11,559 nucleotides of DNA, taken from assembly GCA_937870605.1 (NCBI GenBank), contig CALMZW010000021.1:1-11559 (forward strand), read 5' to 3'. This document shows, piece by piece, positions 5,667 through 11,559 of this stretch (position 1 is its first letter; each line of letters begins with the position of its first letter). The position numbers were made by a program, and so were the translations under genes. The notes beneath the pieces were generated by a model. That model saw only the letters and a list, made by a program, of their open reading frames with translations. It did not search any database and was not told the DNA's origin. The stretch comes from an uncultured Synergistaceae bacterium. GTDB taxonomy: Bacteria > Synergistota > Synergistia > Synergistales > Aminobacteriaceae.

Positions 5667-6647
5667 GTGTTTTTTCTCTTTCGGGAACGACGAACGAAAC
5701 CGAAAATCCGCATTCTGGTCACCGGGTGCCGCGGGAAAAGTTCGCTGGTCCGCCTGTGTACGGCAGGTCTGCTGTCCTGCGGCCTTCGCGCCTTCGGGCG
5801 AATCACCGGGGTCGTCCCGCGCGAGATCGGCCCCGACGGAGAGCGGCAGATTCTGCGCGCGTCCGGCGCTCACGTTGCCGAGATACGCTGGTGGCTTCAT
5901 TCATTGCCTCCCGAAGCGGACGCCGTCGTCCTGGAAAACAGCGCCGTGTCTCCCGATTTGCAGGAAGCGGCTGTGCGATGGCTCCGACCGACGCTCTCGG
6001 TCTTCACGAACATCCGGGAGGACCACCGGGAATCCTGGGGCGAGGGAACGCGCAATGCGGCGGACGTTCTGCTCCGGGGCATTGCGCCCGGTGTTCCGGT
6101 CGTCATGACGTCTGCGACGCTCGAAACGGAACTCGTTGCGGAAGCGATGCGGCGTCTGGCCTGTCCCGTGACCTGTGTCCCGTCGGCTCCGGACTTCCGT
6201 GAGGAGAATATCGCTCTGGCGCTGTCCGCATGCGCCTGCGTCGGGCTGCGCGGCCCGCAGGTCGAGCGGTCGATGCGTTCGCTCGCTCCCGATATCGCGG
6301 ATTTCCGGGTGTTTCCCCTGGACGGCGGCGAGCTGGCGTTCGCGTTTTCCGCCAACGATGTGGAGTCCACGGGGCGGCTTTTTGAATCGCTCTCCTGGGC
6401 CCCGGAGAAGACGACGCTGTTGTACAACGGACGCGGAGACAGACCCGGCCGCGACGCCGCGTTCGAACGCTTCTTTTCGGACAGGCGGTGGCGGGCGATC
6501 GTCCGGATCGGCAGCGCGCATGAACAGGACGACGCCGCCCTCGTTCGATCCATTTCGGGGAGGGGCCGGGTGTTCGGGTGCGGCAACGCAGCCGGGGCTC
6601 CGCTCCGTCTTCTGTCGCTGCTCGATGGGGAGGAACGGCATGAATGA
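5667..6647 (+). CDS. pgsB: Poly-gamma-glutamate synthase subunit PgsB/CapB (ATP-dependent amide ligase)
   Basis: The protein has 326 residues and a GTG start at 5667, with AGGAG 9 bases upstream. It matches CapB/PgsB along its length: the ATP-binding loop VTGCRGKSS (18-26), ENSAVSPDLQ (90-99), RPTLSVFTNIREDHRESWG (107-125), FSANDVEST (227-235), LYNGRGDRPGRD (252-263) and the C-terminal VFGCGNAAGAP (302-312). These enzymes are Mur-ligase relatives. They activate the end carboxylate of glutamate or the growing chain with ATP and form the gamma-amide bond at the inner face of the membrane. Family members are about 390-400 residues and start with a membrane anchor. This one begins only about 17 residues before the P-loop, so the anchor is absent and recruitment probably depends on PgsC. 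The stop overlaps pgsC by 8 bases, indicating translational coupling. Confidence 0.93.
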   Translation: MFFLFRERRTKPKIRILVTGCRGKSSLVRLCTAGLLSCGLRAFGRITGVVPREIGPDGERQILRASGAHVAEIRWWLHSLPPEADAVVLENSAVSPDLQEAAVRWLRPTLSVFTNIREDHRESWGEGTRNAADVLLRGIAPGVPVVMTSATLETELVAEAMRRLACPVTCVPSAPDFREENIALALSACACVGLRGPQVERSMRSLAPDIADFRVFPLDGGELAFAFSANDVESTGRLFESLSWAPEKTTLLYNGRGDRPGRDAAFERFFSDRRWRAIVRIGSAHEQDDAALVRSISGRGRVFGCGNAAGAPLRLLSLLDGEERHE

Positions 6648-7083
6648 TCCGGACGGAATAACGATCGCGATCGGCATCCTTTTGGGGATGTTCTATTTCC
6701 GGCAGACCGGCGAGAGTCCCGGGGGCATCATCACGCCCGGCCTCGTCGCAATGCGCTTCTCGAACCCGCAGGCGCTCTGTCTTTCGCTCGGCGCCGCGCT
6801 CCTTCTCGGGGTGGCGCTGCGCTTGTTTTTCCGGCGTTTTTCCGTCTATGGACGGCAGCGCGTCGCGTTCGCGATGCTGTGCGCGCTTGCCGTTCGGCTC
6901 GCACTCCCCGGAGAATGGGGCGGCGAAGGGTTTCCCTGGCTCGGATGGGTCGTGCCGGGGCTTGTCGCGGCGGACGTCGAGCGGCAGGGAATCGCAGCGA
7001 CGTTCTCCGGACTGGCCTCCGTTTCCGTCGCGGCCTCCTGGGGAGCATCGCTCGTGCTGGCGATTGCGTCCGGCTGGAGGTAG
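6640..7083 (+). CDS. pgsC: Poly-gamma-glutamate synthase membrane subunit PgsC/CapC
   Basis: The protein has 147 residues, very close to the 149 of Bacillus PgsC. The ATG at 6640 was chosen because GGGGAGG stands 6 bases upstream and the frame then starts exactly at the family N-terminus. Conserved landmarks are the first helix (about 7-20), RQTGESPGGIITPGLVAM (21-38), a second helix (48-64), FSVYGRQRVAFAML (67-80) and WVVPGLVAADVERQGIAAT (103-121), then a last helix (123-143). PgsC is an integral membrane protein that forms the synthase with PgsB. The gene overlaps pgsB by 8 bases and is followed by pgsW after 7 bases. Other frames extend further upstream (to 6175) but that part is only the complement of pgsB coding. 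Confidence 0.93.
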   Translation: MNDPDGITIAIGILLGMFYFRQTGESPGGIITPGLVAMRFSNPQALCLSLGAALLLGVALRLFFRRFSVYGRQRVAFAMLCALAVRLALPGEWGGEGFPWLGWVVPGLVAADVERQGIAATFSGLASVSVAASWGASLVLAIASGWR

Positions 7084-7090
7084 GCCGCCC

Positions 7091-8113
7091 GTGGATCCGT
7101 CCGTCTTCCTGAAGGCGCAGGCCCGTTTCGCCCGGATTTCCCGCGTCCGGCTCGTGCTTCTTTCCATCGCGCTGGCTGCTTTGTGGCTGCTCTCGCGCGG
7201 GGGTGCGCTCTCTCCGGAAGAAGCCGCTCTCTGGGAGAGGGTCCGAAATGCCGAAGAAACCCTTTCCGCTGCGCGATACGGAAAGAGCGGGGAAGACCCG
7301 GAACGCCTCGGGCTGATCGGAGTCGAATGGAGCCCGATCTCGACCACGCTCGGAAGCCTTCCGTCGAAGCGCACGGCCGCCGATCCGCTCTGGTCCGTGG
7401 TCCTTTTCCGGGAGATGGCCCGGATGGGACTCCGCTCCGGGGATCGAGTGGCCGTCCTTGCGTCGGGCTCGTTTCCGGGGTTCGTGCTGAATGCGCTCGC
7501 GGCCGCGGAAGCGCTCGGATGCAGGATCCTGTTCGCGGCGTCCCTCGGTGCGTCCCAATGGGGGGCGAACGATCCGGCGTGTCCCTGGCCCCTTATGGAA
7601 GGGATCTTCCATCGCGGCGGTTTTCTGAAGACGCGCGCCTCCTGGTACACGCTCGGCGGGGAGGATGAGACCGGAGGCGGCATCGGCGACGAGGGGCGGA
7701 AGATCCTGACGGACGCCGCGGCGAAAGAGGGAATCCCCCTTCTCGAAGCCCGAACGTACGACGGGATCCTTTCGGCGAAGATCAGCCGTCTCGAAACGTT
7801 CTCGCCGGGGCTTGTGATCACTGTGGGAGGGTCGAGCAGTATTTTCGGCGTCGGCAACGAGCATTCGGGCAACGGGTTTCTTCCGAAAGACGGCGTCGCC
7901 GACGAAAAAAGCATTGTCGGCTGGGCCCTGTCGCGCGATATCCCCGTCTTTCACGCGGTGGATTTCCGGTTCCTCGCGAAGCGCATGGGCGTCCCCTTCG
8001 ACGCCCCGCGCTCGCGGACGAATGCGACCCGGATCCTTCCGGCCCTTTTCGGACTCGGCGTCTTCTTCGTCGCCCTGTTGTTTCATTCCCGCTGGAAGGT
8101 CGACGGACGATGA
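7091..8113 (+). CDS. pgsW: Poly-gamma-glutamate system protein PgsW (TIGR04332-type)
   Basis: The protein has 340 residues. The start is the GTG at 7091, with GGAGG 10 bases upstream at the very end of pgsC. A membrane segment at about 20-36 and another at about 316-332 flank a large extracytoplasmic domain, and the C-terminus is basic (HSRWKVDGR). The domain has a conserved-looking core: EWSPISTTLGSLPSKRTAADP (79-99), a strand-loop VAVLASGSFPGFVLN (120-134) and LVITVGGSSSIFGVGN (241-256). This fits the protein found next to pgsB and pgsC in bacteria that lack the usual PgsA; I assign it from memory of that family and from position. The biochemical role is not established; polymer export or a PgsA substitute are inferences. 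It overlaps the downstream kinase gene by ATGA. Confidence 0.82.
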   Translation: MDPSVFLKAQARFARISRVRLVLLSIALAALWLLSRGGALSPEEAALWERVRNAEETLSAARYGKSGEDPERLGLIGVEWSPISTTLGSLPSKRTAADPLWSVVLFREMARMGLRSGDRVAVLASGSFPGFVLNALAAAEALGCRILFAASLGASQWGANDPACPWPLMEGIFHRGGFLKTRASWYTLGGEDETGGGIGDEGRKILTDAAAKEGIPLLEARTYDGILSAKISRLETFSPGLVITVGGSSSIFGVGNEHSGNGFLPKDGVADEKSIVGWALSRDIPVFHAVDFRFLAKRMGVPFDAPRSRTNATRILPALFGLGVFFVALLFHSRWKVDGR

Positions 8114-9447
8114 GGACGACGCCGAAGGAATGGACCATCCTTCTGACCGGCGTCGTCGCGCTTTTCCTCTGGATCGCCGGGCACCGGCTTCCGGTGCGGG
8201 AGGTTCTGGATCTGCTCGAAACGGCGGCGGAGCGTCCGGACAGCGGCTATCTGCTTGCGGCGGCGTCCCTGCTGGTGGGAATCAATTATCTGCGGGCGGT
8301 CTGTCTCTACGTCGGGTGGTTCCTGATCGGAGACGGCCTCGCGGGACTCTTTCCCGAACGGCGCGCCCTATCGCGGCTTGTCCCGATCGTGGGCATCCCG
8401 GCCTGCTATTCGCTTGCGCCGGTTTTCATCGAACGGGCGTTTCTTCATTTCGGAACCCCGGCGGCGCTTTCGATCGTTTCGGTTGTCCTGCTGAAGTATC
8501 TCACGGCCGACATCAGGGACTGGGGCGGACGGATGATCGCGCTTGCGCTGTTCGTCGGGTCCTTTCAGTGGCTTGACGTCATGCCGGCGCTGACTGCCTG
8601 GGGCGCCGGACGCGGGGAGCTTTCGACGGCGATCAAGCAGATCGCCCGGATCCTGGGGATGGAAGGGACGCTCAACATCGCGGGGGCGCTGGTCGGGATC
8701 GGAATTTTCGCGTCCGGCGTCATCACGACGAGGCTTCTCGTGAGCTACAGCGCACGCCTCCGCCACCTCGCCCTGCTCCGGCAGCGCGAGCGGGAGCTGT
8801 CGCGAATGCGGGAGGAGCGTCTGCGGGACCGCACGATCCGCGAACAACAGAGCCTCGTTCACGATCTCAAACGTCCGCTGACCGTCGTGACGGGACTCGC
8901 CGATGTGATCCGGGAGACGGGAAGCCCGGAAATCCGCGCTCACGCGCAGGTCATCCTCGATTCCTGCGGCTCCATGAGCGACATGGTCTCGGAGATCCTT
9001 CACGGAGAGTCGCGGCGGACCGTCCCGTTGTCGCGGCTTCTGGAGTACGTCCTGAGCCAGGCGAGTTCCCTGTCCTGGAGGCCGCGAGTGTCCGTATCCG
9101 GTTCATCCGACGATCTGTCCGTCATGGTTCCGGTGAACATGGTGCGCCTTTCCCGGGCGATCGTCAATCTGCTGGAGAACGCCGCCCGGGCCAGCGAGGG
9201 CCCCATCGGGCTCCATCTTCGCGTCGACGGGCCGGAGGCTGTCATCTCGGTCCGCGACCACGGCCCCGGTTTCCCGGTGGGGACGCGCGCAGGCGCCTCC
9301 GGATGGAATTCCACGGGAATCGGTCTCCGGTACGTCGCAATGGTGGCGGACAGCCACGGCGGATCGCTGTCCACCGGAAACGCGGCGGACGGCGGCGCCG
9401 TTGCGGAAATGAAAATCCCGACCGAAGGAGGCTGCCGGATGTCATGA
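8110..9447 (+). CDS. Membrane sensor histidine kinase, partner of the adjacent regulator
   Basis: The protein has 445 residues and overlaps pgsW by four bases (ATGA). The N-terminal half (about 1-210) holds around six hydrophobic segments (10-23, 47-73, 90-106, 117-130, 141-159, 188-210) with short loops, so it senses through the membrane rather than through a large periplasmic domain. A coiled-coil linker rich in Arg and Glu (215-245) leads to the H-box LVHDLKRPLTVV with phospho-acceptor H251. The ATPase domain follows: N-box NLLENAARAS (353-362), G1 VRDHGPGF (381-388) and G2 STGIGLRYVA (401-410). It should autophosphorylate and pass phosphate to D53 of the next gene product. The signal is unknown. 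Being translationally coupled to pgsW, it probably reports on polymer synthesis, membrane state or glutamate supply. Confidence 0.93.
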   Translation: MRTTPKEWTILLTGVVALFLWIAGHRLPVREVLDLLETAAERPDSGYLLAAASLLVGINYLRAVCLYVGWFLIGDGLAGLFPERRALSRLVPIVGIPACYSLAPVFIERAFLHFGTPAALSIVSVVLLKYLTADIRDWGGRMIALALFVGSFQWLDVMPALTAWGAGRGELSTAIKQIARILGMEGTLNIAGALVGIGIFASGVITTRLLVSYSARLRHLALLRQRERELSRMREERLRDRTIREQQSLVHDLKRPLTVVTGLADVIRETGSPEIRAHAQVILDSCGSMSDMVSEILHGESRRTVPLSRLLEYVLSQASSLSWRPRVSVSGSSDDLSVMVPVNMVRLSRAIVNLLENAARASEGPIGLHLRVDGPEAVISVRDHGPGFPVGTRAGASGWNSTGIGLRYVAMVADSHGGSLSTGNAADGGAVAEMKIPTEGGCRMS

Positions 9448-10067
9448 CACTACACATCGGCGTGATCGACGACGACAGGGGAATCCTCTATACGCTCGAA
9501 GCGATGGGAACGACCGCGGGATGGCGCATGCATTCGACCACCGAGCCGGAGGAATGCCTGAGCTGGGTGCGCCATGACGAAATCGACATGCTCCTGGTCG
9601 ACTACCACATGCCCGTCATGAACGGCAGGCAAATCATCAAACGGGTCCGCGCCCTCAACACGCGCGTCATCCTGATAGCGCTCACCGTCGAGGACGACCC
9701 GAGTCTCGCCTCGGAGCTGATCCTCGCGGGAGCGGACGACTTCATCACGAAGCCCGTGCGGCTTGCGGATTTCGCGGCCCGGATCCGTCTTCACGAACGC
9801 ATCCTCGGACACAGGGACCAGCTCAACTGGGAGGAACGAAAGAAAGGCGTCAGTCGCGACACGATGCGGGCGGTCATGGAATTCGTCCGCAACGCGCCCG
9901 AACCCGTCGTCTGCGACGACGCGGCCGCCGGATGCGGGCTTGCGTATGTCACGGCGCACCGGTATCTGGAGCACCTCGTCGAGCGCGGGATCGTCATCCG
10001 GAGAGACGTCGTCGTTCAGGACGGCCGACCGGGACGACCCAAAGCATTCTATGAGTGGCGCCCGTAA
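9444..10067 (+). CDS. Response regulator, CitB/DcuR-type, with winged-helix output domain
   Basis: The protein has 207 residues. The start is the ATG at 9444, which overlaps the kinase stop (ATGA); AAGGAGG lies 12 bases upstream. The receiver domain (about 3-120) has acidic residues D9-D11, phospho-acceptor D53 in LLVDYHMPVMNG, T81 and K103 in FITKP. The output domain (135-207), with GVSRDTMRAVMEFV, AYVTAHRYLEHLVERGIV and GRPGRPKAFYEW, matches the DNA-binding domain of CitB/DpiA/DcuR regulators. Those normally control carboxylate uptake and metabolism and pair with CitA/DcuS kinases that have a periplasmic PAS sensor. Here the partner kinase has a multi-helix sensor instead. Likely targets are the pgs promoter with its tandem repeats and perhaps the operon at 628; this is inference. 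Confidence 0.92.
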   Translation: MTLHIGVIDDDRGILYTLEAMGTTAGWRMHSTTEPEECLSWVRHDEIDMLLVDYHMPVMNGRQIIKRVRALNTRVILIALTVEDDPSLASELILAGADDFITKPVRLADFAARIRLHERILGHRDQLNWEERKKGVSRDTMRAVMEFVRNAPEPVVCDDAAAGCGLAYVTAHRYLEHLVERGIVIRRDVVVQDGRPGRPKAFYEWRP

Positions 10068-10072
10068 TTTTG

Positions 10073-10081
10073 TGCTATTAT
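10073..10081 (+). promoter_or_regulatory. Candidate extended -10 promoter of the binding-protein gene
   Basis: TGCTATTAT combines the TGn extension with TATTAT (5 of 6 to TATAAT) just after the response-regulator stop. No -35 match is needed for this class, and none is seen. The start would be near 10088, giving a leader of about 48 bases. A second, weaker hexamer TATTCT lies at 10109-10114. No terminator separates this gene from the pgs operon, so read-through is also possible. Confidence 0.5.
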
Positions 10082-10135
10082 CATCTGCACTTGGGTTCAG
10101 AGTCATCCTATTCTGTAAACACGGGGGTGCTAGTG

Positions 10136-11296
10136 ATGAGAAAGGTCGTGGGAGTGTTCGTCGTTGCGTGTCTGTTCGGGGTGCTTTTCGGAACGGCCTG
10201 GGCCGCGGAGCCGATCAAGATCGGCTATCTGGCGACGCTGACCGGCGAAGGGGCGACGTGGGGAGCCCATGAACGGGACGGAGCGCTCCTCGCGGTCGAG
10301 GAGATCAACGCGGCGGGCGGCGTTCTCGGTCGTCCTTTGGAACTCGTGACGTACGATGTCCGCGGACGCGCGGAGGACGCCATCAACGCGGCCCGGAGGC
10401 TCATCGAAGTCGACAAGGTCGTCGCGATCGGCGGCACGAACTACAGCGGACTCAATATCGCCGTCGGCCCGATCGTGGAGAAGGGCATGGTCCCGCAGAT
10501 CGGCACCTTCTCGACGAATCCGACCGTCACGGTCGATCCGAAGACGCAGAAGCCGCGGCCGTATTCCTTCCGGATCTGCTACACCGACCCCTACCAGGGA
10601 AAGGTCATGGCCGAGTACTTCTACAACAAGCTGAACGTCAAGAAAGCTGCGATCATCCACGACATCGGAAGCGAATACTCCGAAGGGCTCAAGGAATACT
10701 TCATCAAGACGTTCAAGGGCCTTGGCGGCGAGATCGTCGGGGTCGAGGCGTTCCGGAGCGGCGACGTCGATTTCCGCGCGCAGATCACGAACCTCAAGAA
10801 GAGCGGCGCCGAAGGAATCGCGTTACCCCTGCTCTACAAGGAAATGGCGCTCATCATCAAGCAGACGGCCGAGATGGGGTGGAAGCCTTTCTTCATCGGC
10901 GGCGACGGATACAGCCCGAATATGTACGAGATCTGCGGCGATGCGATGGAAGGGAGCTACTGGGTCTATCACCTGAGCCCGGACGATCCGATCCTGGCGC
11001 CGCTCAAGGAGAAGTTCAAGAAGCGGTTCAACGCCGAGCCGACCGAGATCGTCAACACGGTCGCCGCGTATGACCTCATCCAGTGGGTCGCCGACTCGAT
11101 CAAACGCGCCGGAAAGGCGGAAGGTCCCGCGGTTCGCGACGCCATCGAGTCCGCGAAGGACCTGAAGCTGCTGCACTTCACGCTGACGCTCGACAAGGCG
11201 ACGCACAACCCGCTGAACAAGCCCGCGGCCATCCTGCGTCAGGAAAAGGGCGCGCTCAAGTTCCTCGAGACGTACCAGCCGCAAACGGAGTTCTAG
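10136..11296 (+). CDS. ABC transporter substrate-binding protein, branched-chain amino acid (LivJ/LivK) type
   Basis: The protein has 386 residues. I start it at the ATG at 10136 because a G-rich ribosome binding site (10123-10127) precedes it and a clean signal peptide follows (residues 1-23, cleavage after AWA, mature AEPIKIGYLATLTGEG). The extended frame back to 10055 is unlikely. The fold is that of periplasmic binding protein family 6: the N-terminal lobe opens with IKIGYLATLTGEGATWG and EEINAAGGVLGRPLELV (a hallmark of Liv-type proteins), then AIGGTNYSGLNIAVGPIVE, and the second lobe has AAIIHDIGSEYSEGL and a late FTLTLDKATHNP. It should bind an amino acid or related compound in the periplasm. 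No permease or ATPase genes follow, and a terminator comes directly after, so the partner transporter is elsewhere. Glutamate or a gamma-glutamyl compound as ligand is only a guess from context. Confidence 0.92.
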   Translation: MRKVVGVFVVACLFGVLFGTAWAAEPIKIGYLATLTGEGATWGAHERDGALLAVEEINAAGGVLGRPLELVTYDVRGRAEDAINAARRLIEVDKVVAIGGTNYSGLNIAVGPIVEKGMVPQIGTFSTNPTVTVDPKTQKPRPYSFRICYTDPYQGKVMAEYFYNKLNVKKAAIIHDIGSEYSEGLKEYFIKTFKGLGGEIVGVEAFRSGDVDFRAQITNLKKSGAEGIALPLLYKEMALIIKQTAEMGWKPFFIGGDGYSPNMYEICGDAMEGSYWVYHLSPDDPILAPLKEKFKKRFNAEPTEIVNTVAAYDLIQWVADSIKRAGKAEGPAVRDAIESAKDLKLLHFTLTLDKATHNPLNKPAAILRQEKGALKFLETYQPQTEF

Positions 11297-11301
11297 CGGA
11301 T

Positions 11302-11334
11302 CGGGGACGAACCCCGGGGCGGGCGAAACGCCCG
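11302..11334 (+). other. Two small hairpins after the binding-protein stop
   Basis: CGGGG/CCCCG (11302-11306 with 11312-11316) and CGGGCG/CGCCCG (11320-11325 with 11329-11334, loop AAA) stand in series before the terminator. They have no T tract and may shield the mRNA 3' end, as is common for highly expressed binding proteins. Confidence 0.4.
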
Positions 11335-11347
11335 TCATAGAACGAAG

Positions 11348-11388
11348 CGAGCCCCCGCGGGGCCGACCCGCGGGGGCTCGTTTCATTC
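11348..11388 (+). terminator. Strong Rho-independent terminator after the binding-protein gene
   Basis: A perfect 14-bp, very GC-rich stem (11348-11361 with 11367-11380) with a 5-base loop is followed by TTTCATTC. It closes the plus-strand transcription of the whole locus. Confidence 0.9.
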
Positions 11389-11483
11389 AAGAATGCGGGC
11401 CGTCTGAGATCGGGAAAACAAACGCATCCTCAGATGCGATCCGCAGGAGTTGCGCGAGCAGCAGCGGGGGAAAACCGGCGGAG

Positions 11484-11517
11484 AAAAAAAGAGCCGGAGG
11501 CTCAAAGCCTCCAGCCC
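11484..11517 (-). terminator. Rho-independent terminator of the convergent gene at the right edge
   Basis: On the minus strand an 11-bp stem (11517-11507 with 11501-11491, two wobble pairs, loop TTTGA) is followed by seven T residues (11490-11484). It stands 20 bases after the stop codon at 11538, as expected for a gene entering from the right. The stretch 11389-11483 between the two facing terminators holds nothing I can call apart from a short GCATC/GATGC hairpin near 11435. Confidence 0.88.
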
Positions 11518-11537
11518 GGTTCGCTCCGATTCCGTTT

Positions 11538-11559
11538 CTACTTGAACCACTTGGCCTTC
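11538..11559 (-). CDS. C-terminal end of an unidentified convergent gene
   Basis: On the minus strand the edge sequence reads as codons for K-A-K-W-F-K followed by TAG (540-538 of the last kilobase, that is 11540-11538). A good terminator just downstream supports this as a true gene end. Six residues are too few to identify a product. Confidence 0.55.

Noticed and set aside
6103..8086. Two long minus-strand frames opposite pgsB, pgsC and pgsW
   Set aside because: Low-complexity, Arg/Ser/Pro-rich translations, no good start context, and all motifs of the pgs proteins lie on the plus strand.
10055..10135. Upstream extension of the binding protein by 27 residues
   Set aside because: It would put non-signal residues before an otherwise ideal signal peptide, overlap the response-regulator stop and swallow the likely promoter; the start at 10136 has its own ribosome binding site.
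1..11559. tRNA genes, CRISPR arrays, insertion sequences, integrases
   Set aside because: Looked for cloverleaf-like sequences, spaced direct repeats, transposase motifs and terminal inverted repeats; none found.

Overview
The window looks like chromosomal DNA from a GC-rich, Gram-negative-type, amino-acid-using anaerobe. Synergistota is my best guess. The guess rests on the gene combination (PgsB/PgsC/PgsW poly-gamma-glutamate genes next to a TRAP-type permease, a periplasmic gamma-glutamyltransferase and an amino-acid-type ABC binding protein) and on the base composition. No rRNA or other taxonomic marker is present, so this is inference. I see no mobile elements, CRISPR arrays or tRNAs.

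Layout. (1) 1-386, minus strand: the first 128 codons of rlmN (23S rRNA A2503 methyltransferase), running off the left edge. (2) 387-627: a divergent intergenic region with a likely promoter for each side. (3) 628-5517, plus strand: a tight five-gene operon with gaps of 2 to 13 bases. It encodes a secreted protein of about 18 kDa, a DctM-like permease, a previously easy-to-miss 47-residue membrane protein, an exported M14-like zinc hydrolase and a lid-less gamma-glutamyltransferase. A strong terminator follows at 5563-5596. (4) 5597-5643: an 18-bp tandem repeat overlapping a candidate promoter. (5) 5667-10067: a second operon, pgsB-pgsC-pgsW-histidine kinase-response regulator, with overlaps of 8, 4 and 4 bases and one 7-base gap. 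(6) 10136-11296: an orphan periplasmic leucine/amino-acid-type binding protein with its own extended -10 promoter and a very strong terminator. (7) 11484-11559: a minus-strand terminator and the last six codons of a convergent gene.

How it may work together (inference). PgsB and PgsC would make gamma-linked polyglutamate from glutamate and ATP at the inner membrane, and PgsW would act with them outside the membrane. The classical PgsA/CapA partner is absent. The upstream operon supplies two exported enzymes of families known to cut gamma-glutamyl or peptide bonds, plus a permease that could return products. The kinase/regulator pair sits in the synthesis operon and probably controls one or both operons. 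The locus therefore reads as a self-contained make / trim-or-anchor / recover polyglutamate system with dedicated signalling. The permease lacks normal TRAP partners and instead has two unfamiliar small companions; this is the part most likely to be undescribed.
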